Origin: Ktedonobacter sp. SOSP1-85
Lineage (GTDB): Bacteria; Chloroflexota; Ktedonobacteria; Ktedonobacterales; Ktedonobacteraceae
Length of the DNA stretch: 64,000 nt
Assembly (NCBI RefSeq): GCF_016587415.1
Contig: NZ_BNJI01000003.1
Location: forward strand, 930,001 to 994,000
Direction of reading: 5' to 3'
Numbering within the stretch: position 1 is the stretch's first letter; each line of letters begins with the position of its first letter. Shown here piece by piece: positions 8,319-16,779 of the stretch. The position numbers and the translations under genes were made by a program. Below the pieces are notes generated by a model that worked only from the letters and a program-made list of their open reading frames with translations, ran no database searches and was not told the DNA's origin.

Positions 8319-11300
8319 ATGCCAAAACCACCTGCGCATATACTTCTCTGGTCTGCCGAGCATCACCTGTATGTTCTGCATACCCCTGACTATCCACCAC
8401 AGCCGAGGACGCCGGAGAATGAGGAAGCATGGCACATCTGGTTGACGACCCATTCCTCCTTCTCCTTCCAGGGGCAACATGCTCATCTGAGCGTGCTGAA
8501 AGAGGCTCGGCCACGCGGGACCAGCTACTGGTATGCCTACCACACAAGCTCGGGACAGACCAGGAAACGCTACCTTGGACAAAGTGCGACCGTGACATTT
8601 GCGCGTTTAGAGGAGGTGGCACAGGCCCTTCATGGGTTCGATCAGGATCTGTCATTAGCACCTTCGCACGCGTCTGTCTCCCCTGTCTCCTTGCCGACAA
8701 CGCACGCCAATAAAGCAAGCCCTTCCAGCACTCTACAGCCGGGCAGTGAACTCAGAGCTACGATGGTAGTGACCAGGTTCTCTCCCCCAGGGCCGCCCAC
8801 CATGCTCGTTGTACGGGAGCGGTTGCTCTCGGTTTTGGATGGAGCCCTCTCTCACCCACTGACCTTGCTCTCCGCCTCCGCTGGCTGGGGCAAGACGACG
8901 CTGCTCTCAGCATGGGCGCGTAGGTATCCCCAATCGGTTGCATGGCTCTCTCTGGAGGCGCTAGATAATGACCTGAAGCGCTTCTGGCTCTCGATAATCA
9001 TGGCACTTCGCAGATGTCGACCAGAGATTGGGGCGCGTGCACTGACCCTGCTACAAACGCCTACACTGGAGCCTCTTTCTACCAGCCTGACAGCCCTGCT
9101 CAATGAATTGGCTGAGATACATGCAGAGACCTCGCCCATCCTGCTGATCCTGGATGACTATCACGTCATCGATGAGCCAACCATTCACCAGTCTCTGACC
9201 TTCTGGCTGGAGCATCTACCATCTCATGTGCACCTGGTGCTAGCTAGCCGGGTAGACCCCGACCTTCCCCTCTCTCGCTTCCGTGCGCGCGGGCTTTTGG
9301 GCGAGATACGCGATACTGATCTACGCTTCACGCAGGAAGAAACGCACCTCTTTCTCACTCAGAGCATGGGACTCATCATCTCGGAGGACGATACCACGCT
9401 ACTGAAAACCCGCACTGAGGGCTGGATTGCAGGCCTGCAACTGGCTGCCCTCGTTCTGCAAAAACACACTGATCCCTCTGCCTATGTGCAAACGTTGAGT
9501 GGCAGCCAGCGCTTTTTGCTCGACTACCTGCGCGAAGAAGTTCTCGCGAGTCTGCCATCAGAGCTGCAAGACTTCTTGCTACAGACCAGCGGACTCCACC
9601 GCTTGAGTGCCTCGCTTTGCGATGCCATCACGGGCAGAGAGGATAGCGATCGCCTGCTTGAACAGGTGGAACGGGCCAACCTCTTCCTGCAACCCCTGGA
9701 TGAGAATCGGCAGTGGTACCGCTATCACATGCTGTGGGCACAGGCGATGCAACACGAAGCTCGACGTCGCCTGGGAGCGGCCACCGTACGTTCATTGAGC
9801 AACAAAGCCAGTCAGTGGTATGAACAACAGCAGATGCTTCCGGAAGCGATTGAGGCAGCCCTGACATGCGAAGAGTTTTCCCGGGCGGCGATGCTGATCG
9901 AGCGGTTTGTGGCTCCAAACAGCTTTCACAATGAGTACCATCTGCTGCGCTCCTGGTTGGGGCAATTGCCAGAGGAAGTGGTGCGAATCCAACCAGAACT
10001 CTGTTCCCTCTCTGTTATCGCTATGATGTTTACAACAGATCGGCGTTCACCTGCCATCCAGGCACGTTCTGAGCAGCTCCTCCAGTGGGCTGAACAGGGC
10101 TTTGAGGCACAAGAGCAATGGGAACAACTGGGAGACGCGTTAGAACTCCACGCCGAGCTTGCCTTCTATCAAGAAGATTTCCCCCATGCGCTTGCGTTAG
10201 CTTACCAGGCACAACCGCTCCTTTCCAGGGACAGCTTCCTCTATCCCGACAATATGTTGGCGAACGCGTTAGAAGCATTCTTTGCAGGTGAGGTGGATGT
10301 GGCCAGGCCGTACATTCTAGAAAGTCTCGAACTATCGAAACGCATCGATTCTCTTGTGAATATGTTTTCTACGTTCCTCTACCTGGGAAGCGTATGCCTG
10401 GAAAAAGGCGAGCTGCAGAAAGCCTCCCACTACTACCATCAAGCCCTATCCTACGTTGAGAAAGACCAGGAGCTATCCCGACGGCAATTTCTGGCAACCG
10501 GAGGCATGGATCCTTTCTTCACCTCGTGGGCATATCATAGCCTCGCTCAAATTTCCTATGAGCGAAATGAAATCGCCAGGGCGCAACACTATCTCTCGCA
10601 AGCACTGGCTTTGAGAGAAAAGCCGGAGGAAGAGGTCCACGTTTTTACATCGGGTGCGCTCATCCAAGCCCGCCTTCTGCAGTATGCTGGAGAGACCGCC
10701 CAGGCTCAGGAGTTGCTCTTGAAGTGGGAGAGAAACGCTCGCTTTTCCTGGCCTTTGAGCACGATACGCGTCTATCTGGCACGGCTGCAACTGGCACAGG
10801 GAAATCTGTCCGCAGTAGAGCAATGGATCCAGGAAAAGGAATACGCTTTCGGTTCCCGAGTTTCCAAACAAGAGCAAGGCCTGCCGCTTTTGAAACAGCA
10901 GGAAGAAGCCCTGCTCCTCGCGCGTTTTCACATTGCGCAAAAGAAGGGGGAGACGGCATTAGAAGTGTTGGGTTTCTGGAGAGAAAAGGCCCAGGCTCAG
11001 GGGCGCAAGCAGAGCGTTTTGATCATCCAAATCCTGGAGGCTCTGGCTCACGTTGCCTGTAAAGAACAGATGCAGGCCAGGTCATCTCTTCTCCAGGCAT
11101 TACGACTGGCACACCCTGAGAACTATCAGCGCGTCTTTCTGGATGAAGGCCCTGCCATGGAAGCTCTGCTAAAAACGCTGCTGCCAGAACTCCGCGAGGC
11201 CTCCCTGATCTCCCATGTGCGCACCCTCCTCCAGGCATTTGCTCAAGAACCTGGTACCCAGCTCGCAAAAGAGATACTACATCCCAGACAGAACCCATTA

Positions 11301-11498
11301 CTCCTGGAGCCGCTCAGTGAACAGGAGCAACGAGTCTTGCGTTTGCTGGTTGCCGGGAGATCCAATGTCGAGATTGCTCGCGAACTGGTGATCTCGGTGA
11401 ATACTGTAAAAACTCATGTCCAGGGCCTCTATCGCAAACTCAATGTCCACAATCGTGTTGAGGCCAGCGAGGTAGCACGAAACCTGTCTCTGCTCTGA
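8319..11498 (+). CDS. Large LuxR-family ATP-dependent regulator (MalT/LAL type)
   Basis: About 1059 residues from ATG 8319 (AAGGAG just upstream, spacing short); in-frame ATG 8292 and TTG 8142 are alternatives. The N-terminal module (1-105) has LLWSAEHHLYVL and SYWYAYHTSSG, TRKRYLGQSATVTFARLE, as often found in Ktedonobacteria regulators. Then come an NTPase with Walker A SASAGWGKTT (185-194) and Walker B LLILDDYH, a long TPR-like helical region and a C-terminal LuxR helix-turn-helix (LSEQEQRVLRLLVAGRSN, ISVNTVKTHVQGLYRKLNVH). Proteins of this build are signal-gated activators; the inducer and targets are unknown. The frame is intact over 3.2 kb. Confidence 0.9.
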   Translation: MPKPPAHILLWSAEHHLYVLHTPDYPPQPRTPENEEAWHIWLTTHSSFSFQGQHAHLSVLKEARPRGTSYWYAYHTSSGQTRKRYLGQSATVTFARLEEVAQALHGFDQDLSLAPSHASVSPVSLPTTHANKASPSSTLQPGSELRATMVVTRFSPPGPPTMLVVRERLLSVLDGALSHPLTLLSASAGWGKTTLLSAWARRYPQSVAWLSLEALDNDLKRFWLSIIMALRRCRPEIGARALTLLQTPTLEPLSTSLTALLNELAEIHAETSPILLILDDYHVIDEPTIHQSLTFWLEHLPSHVHLVLASRVDPDLPLSRFRARGLLGEIRDTDLRFTQEETHLFLTQSMGLIISEDDTTLLKTRTEGWIAGLQLAALVLQKHTDPSAYVQTLSGSQRFLLDYLREEVLASLPSELQDFLLQTSGLHRLSASLCDAITGREDSDRLLEQVERANLFLQPLDENRQWYRYHMLWAQAMQHEARRRLGAATVRSLSNKASQWYEQQQMLPEAIEAALTCEEFSRAAMLIERFVAPNSFHNEYHLLRSWLGQLPEEVVRIQPELCSLSVIAMMFTTDRRSPAIQARSEQLLQWAEQGFEAQEQWEQLGDALELHAELAFYQEDFPHALALAYQAQPLLSRDSFLYPDNMLANALEAFFAGEVDVARPYILESLELSKRIDSLVNMFSTFLYLGSVCLEKGELQKASHYYHQALSYVEKDQELSRRQFLATGGMDPFFTSWAYHSLAQISYERNEIARAQHYLSQALALREKPEEEVHVFTSGALIQARLLQYAGETAQAQELLLKWERNARFSWPLSTIRVYLARLQLAQGNLSAVEQWIQEKEYAFGSRVSKQEQGLPLLKQQEEALLLARFHIAQKKGETALEVLGFWREKAQAQGRKQSVLIIQILEALAHVACKEQMQARSSLLQALRLAHPENYQRVFLDEGPAMEALLKTLLPELREASLISHVRTLLQAFAQEPGTQLAKEILHPRQNPLLLEPLSEQEQRVLRLLVAGRSNVEIARELVISVNTVKTHVQGLYRKLNVHNRVEASEVARNLSLL

Positions 11499-11584
11499 GC
11501 TCCTCGCTTTTCCCTCATCCACTCATAACCATCACAACAGGTGATGTCTACGTCTGTGTTGGGAGAGAGCTTAACCAACATCAT

Positions 11585-12656
11585 TTACTGTTCAAGGAGA
11601 TCATGGATTGCGGAGAGGACCTCCTCCGGAGTGACAGTGTCGACGAAGGATTCCTGGTGCTCACACTCCTCAAGCATGCAATCCTTGCCACAGACGGGGC
11701 AGTGCATCTGGAATGAGGCACAGGTGCGATGCCCGGTGCTGGTGATGGGGCCGGAGGTCACCAGGTTCATACACCAGTAGATACCCACCGTTGAGGCCCC
11801 GACCGCCCGGCGAGGTGCACAGGACCCGAGTCGTTGGAGACCACCAGGCGGCAGCGCGAGAAGAGAGCTGCCAGCCCTCCCAGGGAGAGCCGCTCGTACA
11901 GGTTCAGCGCTTCTGTATGCATAGACGCCAGTACGCTCTCAACAGTCGCCTTCTCACTGCCAGTCCCAATGACCGCGACCTGCATTCCCAGTGCGGCGAG
12001 GTGATCGCCCACCTGGGCGAAACGCTCAGCCGCCCAGCGCCTACGGGGGTCGCCCGCCCCCGGATGGAGAATCACCAGCGGCTTCTTCTGCTCTGGTACG
12101 ACACGCTCGGCCTCTTGCAAATCTTCAGGCATCACATACACACGCGGCTCAAGCTGCGTCGTGGTCGCCCCTACCAGTGAGACCACCTCTAGATACCGCA
12201 GGATTTCATGTTGGAAGTAGACATAGGGGACCCAGCGATCCAGCGCCACAGCATCAGGAGTCTTCAAGCCCAGCGTCGTACGCGCCCCCAGGCTATGCGT
12301 AAAGGGATTTGAGTAGCGCCCACCACCATGCAACTGGATCGCCAGGTCAAAGTGCTCGTCTCGCATGGCCTGGAAGAAACGCTCCAACTCCTCCTGATCA
12401 TTCTGAAACGTCTCCTTCTCGCCGACGCCCGCGCAGGGAGGCGCCACAACCACGCGATCCACAGGACCCGGCCTATCGCGCCAGACGCCTGGTGCCATTT
12501 CTTTGCCAGGAGCACAATCTCCGCCTTGGGATAACTAGAGCGCAGAGCCTCCAGGGCAGGCAGGGTAAAGATAAAATCGCCAAGTGCGTTGGCCCTGAGC
12601 ACCACTATCTTCTGTATCCCTGTAAGCCTACTCTTCTGCTGCTGGTACATGTGCAT
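11585..12656 (-). pseudogene. Glycosyltransferase family 9 (heptosyltransferase-like), two frameshifts
   Basis: Three frames on the minus strand join into one GT9 protein of about 357 residues. The N-terminal part from ATG 12656 (GGAGTGGAGAAGAA upstream) reads KIVVLRANALGDFIFTLPAL. The middle carries LVILHPGAGDPRRRWAAERF and the donor-site strand LVVSNDSGPVHLA. The C-terminal part reads ASTVGIYWCMNLVTSGPI plus a Cys-rich end (CPVCGKDCMLEECEH). Breaks lie near 12484 (one T lost: WHQAFWRDRPGPVD if restored) and near 11810 (one C lost: HLARAVGASTVG if restored). The enzyme would transfer a sugar from a nucleotide donor onto an envelope glycan. As read the gene is broken. Confidence 0.8.
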
Positions 12657-12748
12657 TTCTTCTCCACTCCTGATTCGAGGGCTGGCATTATTTCAAATTA
12701 CTTCAACCAAATTACGTGAACGTACCTCCCCATAGAATGGAGAGGCTT

Positions 12749-13969
12749 CTACGCAGTTGCCCGCGTTGGCCGCGTCCCGACCGAAAGCTGTTTTCGTCCG
12801 ATACCGAGGATGACCTTCGCTGAGGCCGTATCCCGATCCAGTTCACACCCACACGTACAAGAATGCCACCGCTCTTCTAACGTCTTCTTGCGTACATTCC
12901 CGCAATTCGGGCAAATCTGGCTGGTGTACTTAGGATCAACTTGTACGAGAGTACGCCCGGCCCATGCTGCCTTGTACGTACACATTCCCACAAATTGACT
13001 CCAACCAGCGTCGGCTATTGATTTGTTTAATCCCGCTTTGGCCGCCGCCCCATTAGGCAAATACTGTCCTGTCTCTTCGTCCTGCTTCGGCTTGGGCTGT
13101 TTCACCAGATTGGCCATGGTGAGATCCTCAAGCACGATCACTTGATAGCGATTGACGAGCTTTCTTGAGGCTTTGTGAGCGAAGTCGGCACGCTGATTGC
13201 GGACCTTACGATGGGCCTTTGCCACGCGCTTCACTGCCTTCGCTCTGCGATGACTGCCGCGCTTCTTGCGAGACAAGGACTCTTGTAGCTTCTTGAGCTT
13301 GTTCTCTGCTCTCCGATAATGGCGCGGGTTCTCAAGGAATTCACCATTGGACAAGGCGGCAAAGTGAGTCACACCCAGGTCTATCCCTACATCCTCATAG
13401 CTGCTAGGCAAGGCTTCCGGCTTGTCCACTTCGCAGCTAAAACAGGCATACCAATGCTCTCCCTCGCGCTTGATGGTCAAGGTTTTGACTTTGCCTATCA
13501 TGTCTCGATGCAGGTGCAGTTTCACTGTTCCAATCTTCGTCAATTTCAGATTGACTCTGACCATGCCCTTCTTATCAGGCGGGCGTGTTTGTTGATCCAA
13601 TTTCCAGCCAGCGCCGTCCGGGTAGGTAAACGAGTTATAGCGGTTACGACCCTGAAAACGCGGGTATCCTGGTTTCTGGCCTTTGGCACAGCGATCAAAA
13701 AACCGTTGAAATGCCTTGTCCAGTCGTTTTAACACATCTTGCAGGACATGAGCAGCGATATCCTGATACTCTTCTCTGATCTTTGCCTTGATCTCTGGAA
13801 GGACATTTTGTTGATCATAGTAGGTGATCGATTTGCCCGCCATACGGTAAGCATCCTTCCTCTCGGAAAGACCCGCATTGTAGAGTTCTCGACAACGTGC
13901 CAGAACCCAATGGAGTTTGTTCTCCACCGTCTTATTGGGAGCTAAACGGTACTTGTACGTTTTTCTCAT
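12749..13969 (-). CDS. tnpB: TnpB, IS605 OrfB-type RNA-guided nuclease
   Basis: 406 residues from the ATG at 13969, which overlaps the tnpA stop; a longer in-frame reading from 14068 only runs antisense into tnpA. The RuvC triad is complete: Asp197 in VGIDLGVTH, Glu281 in VLEDLTMANLV and Asp380 in LDRDTASAKVIL. A zinc ribbon is formed by CPNC (353-356) and Cys371/Cys373. TnpB proteins cut DNA next to a transposon-associated motif, guided by an RNA from the element's end, which helps the element persist. Residue 360 is Arg here and Gly in the second copy. Confidence 0.92.
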   Translation of the reverse strand: MRKTYKYRLAPNKTVENKLHWVLARCRELYNAGLSERKDAYRMAGKSITYYDQQNVLPEIKAKIREEYQDIAAHVLQDVLKRLDKAFQRFFDRCAKGQKPGYPRFQGRNRYNSFTYPDGAGWKLDQQTRPPDKKGMVRVNLKLTKIGTVKLHLHRDMIGKVKTLTIKREGEHWYACFSCEVDKPEALPSSYEDVGIDLGVTHFAALSNGEFLENPRHYRRAENKLKKLQESLSRKKRGSHRRAKAVKRVAKAHRKVRNQRADFAHKASRKLVNRYQVIVLEDLTMANLVKQPKPKQDEETGQYLPNGAAAKAGLNKSIADAGWSQFVGMCTYKAAWAGRTLVQVDPKYTSQICPNCGNVRKKTLEERWHSCTCGCELDRDTASAKVILGIGRKQLSVGTRPTRATA

Positions 13970-14391
13970 GTCCCTTGTCCCAACTCGATATATTTTTTGA
14001 CGGTTTCCTCGGTCATGTCTCCGACGGTGCCAACGTAGTAACTGCGAGACCAGAAATTCCCACCCCACAGTTGTTTTTTGACTTCGGGATGCTGCTTAAA
14101 GACTTGTCTCGCAGTAATCCCTTTGAGGGTATTAACAATGAGAGAGGGCGCAATAGCGGGTGGCGCACTCAAAAAGAGGTGAACGTGGTCTTCCTGTACA
14201 TTGAGTGCGCCGATCTCCCAAGTATTCGCCTCACATAATCGCCTGATTTCTTCCTCAATAAACGTGGCGATATTCCCCACCAGAATAGTCTTGCGATACT
14301 TGGGACACCATACAAAATGGTATGCTATTTTATATATGGCATGCTTCGTATGTTGTTCTCTCATACGCTCTATTCTAGCATGGTATGCCAT
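13966..14391 (-). CDS. tnpA: TnpA, IS200/IS605 Y1 HUH transposase
   Basis: 141 residues from ATG 14391, or 132 from the second ATG at 14364. Key features are the HUH pair His69/His71 in QEDHVHLFLSAPP and the catalytic Tyr134 in EETVKKYIE. It excises and inserts single-stranded element DNA through a 5'-phosphotyrosine link. The first ATG lies inside a perfect 45-bp palindrome (14366-14410), so the start at 14364, just outside it, may be used and may be shielded by RNA folding. The stop overlaps the tnpB start. Confidence 0.93.
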   Translation of the reverse strand: MAYHARIERMREQHTKHAIYKIAYHFVWCPKYRKTILVGNIATFIEEEIRRLCEANTWEIGALNVQEDHVHLFLSAPPAIAPSLIVNTLKGITARQVFKQHPEVKKQLWGGNFWSRSYYVGTVGDMTEETVKKYIELGQGT

Positions 14392-14410
14392 ACCATGCTA
14401 GAATAGAGCG
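14366..14410. repeat. Perfect 45-bp palindrome over the tnpA start
   Basis: Arms of 22 bases around a single central C; the arm begins CGCTCTATTCTAGCATGG. The same palindrome lies at 39076-39120 in the second IS copy. In the tnpA transcript it would form a strong hairpin covering the first start codon and ending two bases before the second. Confidence 0.9.
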
Positions 14411-14636
14411 AGAGGGGCCGCCTAACCCCTGCCTGAAGGCGAGGGGAATGCGGCGGCCCGGCCTTCAATCGAAGTCCATACTGCTTCTTTCACGCCCAAG
14501 CTGGGCCGCAGGTGTACACACATACTCACTCTAAAGGAGGAGATACATTTCCCTACTTCGATGGATGTATAACCTCACCCCCTTAGGTATACTAATTTGA
14601 CCTAAACGTGTCCTGCTTAGCAGACGGAGCTGACCT

Positions 14637-14945
14637 ATGGAATACTTTGATCTTCATCCACGCGATGTTGAGAGCGCACACATTCAGCAGAAAATTGAGG
14701 ACCTGACAGAACGTATCGACGCGATTGATGACGAGATTCTCTTCTACCAGGATCGCATGACGGCCTTCCAGAATACTAATGAGTTCTTTCGCGTCCTGCA
14801 TCGCATTGATGGACTGACCCGTGAGGAGAACCAGCTTTACAATGAACTCAACTATGAGAAGCAGAGGTTCTATGAGCGCCGCGCGACATCTGAACTTTCG
14901 CCCTACCAATCACCCCCTATCGATCGTTCTTTGACTGATAGGTAG
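14637..14945 (+). CDS. Small predicted coiled-coil protein of unknown function
   Basis: 102 residues, ATG at 14637 preceded by GACGGAGCTGACC. No family recognised. Residues about 15-85 are rich in Glu, Gln and Leu with heptad-like spacing (IEDLTERIDAIDDEILFY, LTREENQLYNELNYEKQR), consistent with a helical hairpin or coiled coil. No signal peptide or membrane segment. It stands just beyond IS copy 1 and before another unknown gene in the same direction (gap 143 bases). Confidence 0.55.
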   Translation: MEYFDLHPRDVESAHIQQKIEDLTERIDAIDDEILFYQDRMTAFQNTNEFFRVLHRIDGLTREENQLYNELNYEKQRFYERRATSELSPYQSPPIDRSLTDR

Positions 14946-15088
14946 CTTCCTCTCGCCTGACGGGGGAGATGAATAGCGCTCCCCCGCTTCTCTACGCCTT
15001 TTTTACCAGAGAATACCACTTGCCTGGTAAAAAGTGCCGTCCTCAAACGTGATAGAGACTGAAACTTTGCGTGCGAGGACAAATAGCT

Positions 15089-15523
15089 ATGTACTTTGCT
15101 ACCTGGTTGGAACAGTATCAATTCGAGAAGTTCGTTCTTGATGTCGCGATTGCTACGCTTAAATATGGGGGAGTGACCTCTCAACTCTCCAGCTACCAGT
15201 TCTTAGATCCTATCGATGCCTGGGGTCTGCCAAAATATCCGGATAAGACACTCATTCTCAATCCCGAGGCCAATATCGCTGAGGGTTTACATAACTTTAT
15301 CCAAACGAATGAGAGTTACCTGCGCGAGCCTGACACCTGGTTGGGGACCTGGATCAATCCAGATACACTCTGCTGCTATCTGGATGTGACCCTGATCTGT
15401 CCTCGCCTGGAGGAAGCGCGGCGCGAGGCCATCCAGCGCAGCCAGACAGGGAAGCGACCCGTCCTGGCGCTCTATAATTTCAAGCACAACAAGACACTCT
15501 ATCTCAACCAGCCAACAATGTAG
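15089..15523 (+). CDS. Hypothetical protein
   Basis: 144 residues from ATG 15089 with GAGGA eight bases upstream; a GTG at 15071 is possible but lacks spacing for that site. Recognisable pieces are WLEQYQFEKFVLDVAIATLK, LNPEANIAEGLHNFI, WLGTWINPDTLCCYLDVTL and RPVLALYNFKHNKTLYL. No catalytic motif or membrane segment is seen and the family is not recognised. Composition and codon use match the neighbourhood, so it is probably real. It ends before a strong palindrome that separates it from the convergent aldo/keto reductase gene. Confidence 0.6.
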   Translation: MYFATWLEQYQFEKFVLDVAIATLKYGGVTSQLSSYQFLDPIDAWGLPKYPDKTLILNPEANIAEGLHNFIQTNESYLREPDTWLGTWINPDTLCCYLDVTLICPRLEEARREAIQRSQTGKRPVLALYNFKHNKTLYLNQPTM

Positions 15524-15545
15524 CGTCTACTTCAGCAATGTTTGT

Positions 15546-15622
15546 AAGGCACGACGCTACTAAAGTACGCGTCTACATATTACTCACATATGTAGACGCG
15601 TACTTTAGTAGCGTCGTGCCTT
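15546..15622. terminator. Perfect inverted repeat between convergent genes, GACGCGT-core repeat
   Basis: Arms of 35 bases (15546-15580 and 15588-15622) with a seven-base loop TACTCAC. It lies between converging stops at 15523 and 15634 and can fold on either transcript, so a bidirectional terminator is likely. Each arm contains GTAGACGCGTACTTTAGTAG, the core of a dispersed repeat also seen near 17714, 47889, 50611, 59046 and 59143. Confidence 0.8.
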
Positions 15623-15633
15623 ATTAGCTTTGG

Positions 15634-16587
15634 CTAGCGGTGGGCTAGCATGAATTTTTCGAGATCGTGCAGTTCGCTATCGCTCAGGCGATACTCTGCC
15701 GCGGCGACCATGTCCTCGATCTGGGCAGGGCGGCGCGAGCCGACGATGGCGGCGGTAACTGCTGGATTGCGCAGCGTCCAGGCCACAGCGACCACGCCTG
15801 CGGTGACGTTATGCGCCTGGCCAATCTCCTGCAACATATGCGCCAGTTCCAGGTTGCGCGAGAGAGCAGGCTCCTTAAAGTTGTCGGCATTCTTGCGCCA
15901 GTCATCCTCAGGCATCTGCTCGATGCGCTCCTTCGTCATGCGGCCAGTTAGGAGGCCCGAAGCCATGGGCGAGTAGACAATCACGCCGATATCGTTCTTC
16001 TCACAATAGGGGAGAATTTTCCTCTCTACGTCGGGACTAAGCAATGAATAAGGCGGCTGCAACGTCTCCACAGGGGCGATGCGCTCGGCACGCTGCATCT
16101 GCTCAACATTGAAGTTTGAGACGCCGATATGGCGTACCTTGCCCTCGCGTTTCAGCTCGGCCAGCGCACTCCATCCCTCCTCGATATCGGGGTCGGGATT
16201 TGGCCAGTGAATCTGGTAGAGGTCAATATAATCAACGCCCAGGCGTTTGAGGCTGGCCTCGGCCTCGCGCTTGATGGAGTCCGCCTTCAGGCTATTGCTT
16301 ATCTGGCGCTTCTCATCCCAGACCAGGGAACACTTGGTGAAGATAAGGGGCCTCTCACGACCTTTGATGGCCTTCCCAACGACCTCTTCCGAATGGCCCA
16401 GACCATACACGGCAGCGGTATCGATCCAGTTAATGCCCAGGTCCAGGCCGCGCTTAATGGTGGCGATAGACTCCTGGTCATCCTGAGAACCCCAGCCGGC
16501 GTCCCAACCGCCTCCACCCATGGCCCACGCTCCAATACCAAGCGGAGTGATCTGCATATCGGTTTTGCCAAAGCGGCGAGTTTGCAT
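15634..16587 (-). CDS. Aldo/keto reductase
   Basis: 317 residues, usual length. The TIM-barrel reductase tetrad is present: Asp56 and Tyr61 in WIDTAAVYG, Lys85 in IFTKCS and His127 in QIHWPN. NADPH-site elements IVGSRRPAQIEDM near the C-terminus and GVSNFNVEQM in the middle fit the AKR11/12/13 group. It reduces aldehydes or ketones with NADPH; the substrate is not predictable. The start is at ATG 16587, with AAAGGTAGTAAGGGG upstream. A structured element (16611-16659) sits 24 bases upstream of the start. Confidence 0.92.
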   Translation of the reverse strand: MQTRRFGKTDMQITPLGIGAWAMGGGGWDAGWGSQDDQESIATIKRGLDLGINWIDTAAVYGLGHSEEVVGKAIKGRERPLIFTKCSLVWDEKRQISNSLKADSIKREAEASLKRLGVDYIDLYQIHWPNPDPDIEEGWSALAELKREGKVRHIGVSNFNVEQMQRAERIAPVETLQPPYSLLSPDVERKILPYCEKNDIGVIVYSPMASGLLTGRMTKERIEQMPEDDWRKNADNFKEPALSRNLELAHMLQEIGQAHNVTAGVVAVAWTLRNPAVTAAIVGSRRPAQIEDMVAAAEYRLSDSELHDLEKFMLAHR

Positions 16588-16610
16588 ATCGTTTTCCCCT
16601 TACTACCTTT

Positions 16611-16659
16611 CGAAAACCTGAGCGCGGAGCGCTAGTCACGGTAGTGACGTTGGTTTTCG
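16611..16659. repeat. Three-way-junction structured element, copy 1
   Basis: Plus-strand layout: closing stem CGAAAACC/GGTTTTCG, linker TG, hairpin AGCGC-GGA-GCGCT, linker A, hairpin GTCAC-GGTA-GTGAC, linker GTT. A second copy at 42728-42778 keeps the linkers and both small hairpins but with changed stem and loop bases. It is followed in both cases by ATAAGA. It lies upstream of the aldo/keto reductase gene. No known riboswitch was recognised. Confidence 0.65.
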
Positions 16660-16779
16660 CATAAGAAGGACACTACTACATAAACAACAGGTAAGCACAC
16701 GACCAGTTTACAGACATTATACGTAGCGTATCCGCACAACGGATACATAGGGGAGAGAGAGTCCATGCAAGCTTGGACC

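Larger units (their letters stand above)
12715..14468 (-). mobile_element. IS200/IS605 family element, copy 1 (1754 bp)
   Basis: Ends were set by comparison with the second copy at 37425-39178: identity begins at CGTGAACGTACC and stops at CCTTCAA, with unrelated flanks. It carries tnpA then tnpB in minus orientation, overlapping by ATGA. No inverted terminal repeats or target duplication are seen, as expected for this family. Subterminal hairpins occur at both ends: 12726-12746 (CCTCCCCAT/ATGGAGAGG) next to the tnpB side, and a two-level hairpin at 14415-14459 on the tnpA side. The copies differ at three positions (12899, 13346, about 14336 in this copy), so one was made recently. Confidence 0.92.

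Noticed and set aside
16611..16659. Known riboswitch or self-cleaving ribozyme
   Set aside because: The junction does not fit the cyclic-di-GMP, SAM or guanidine classes or the hammerhead core as I know them, and the two copies have opposite orientation to their genes.
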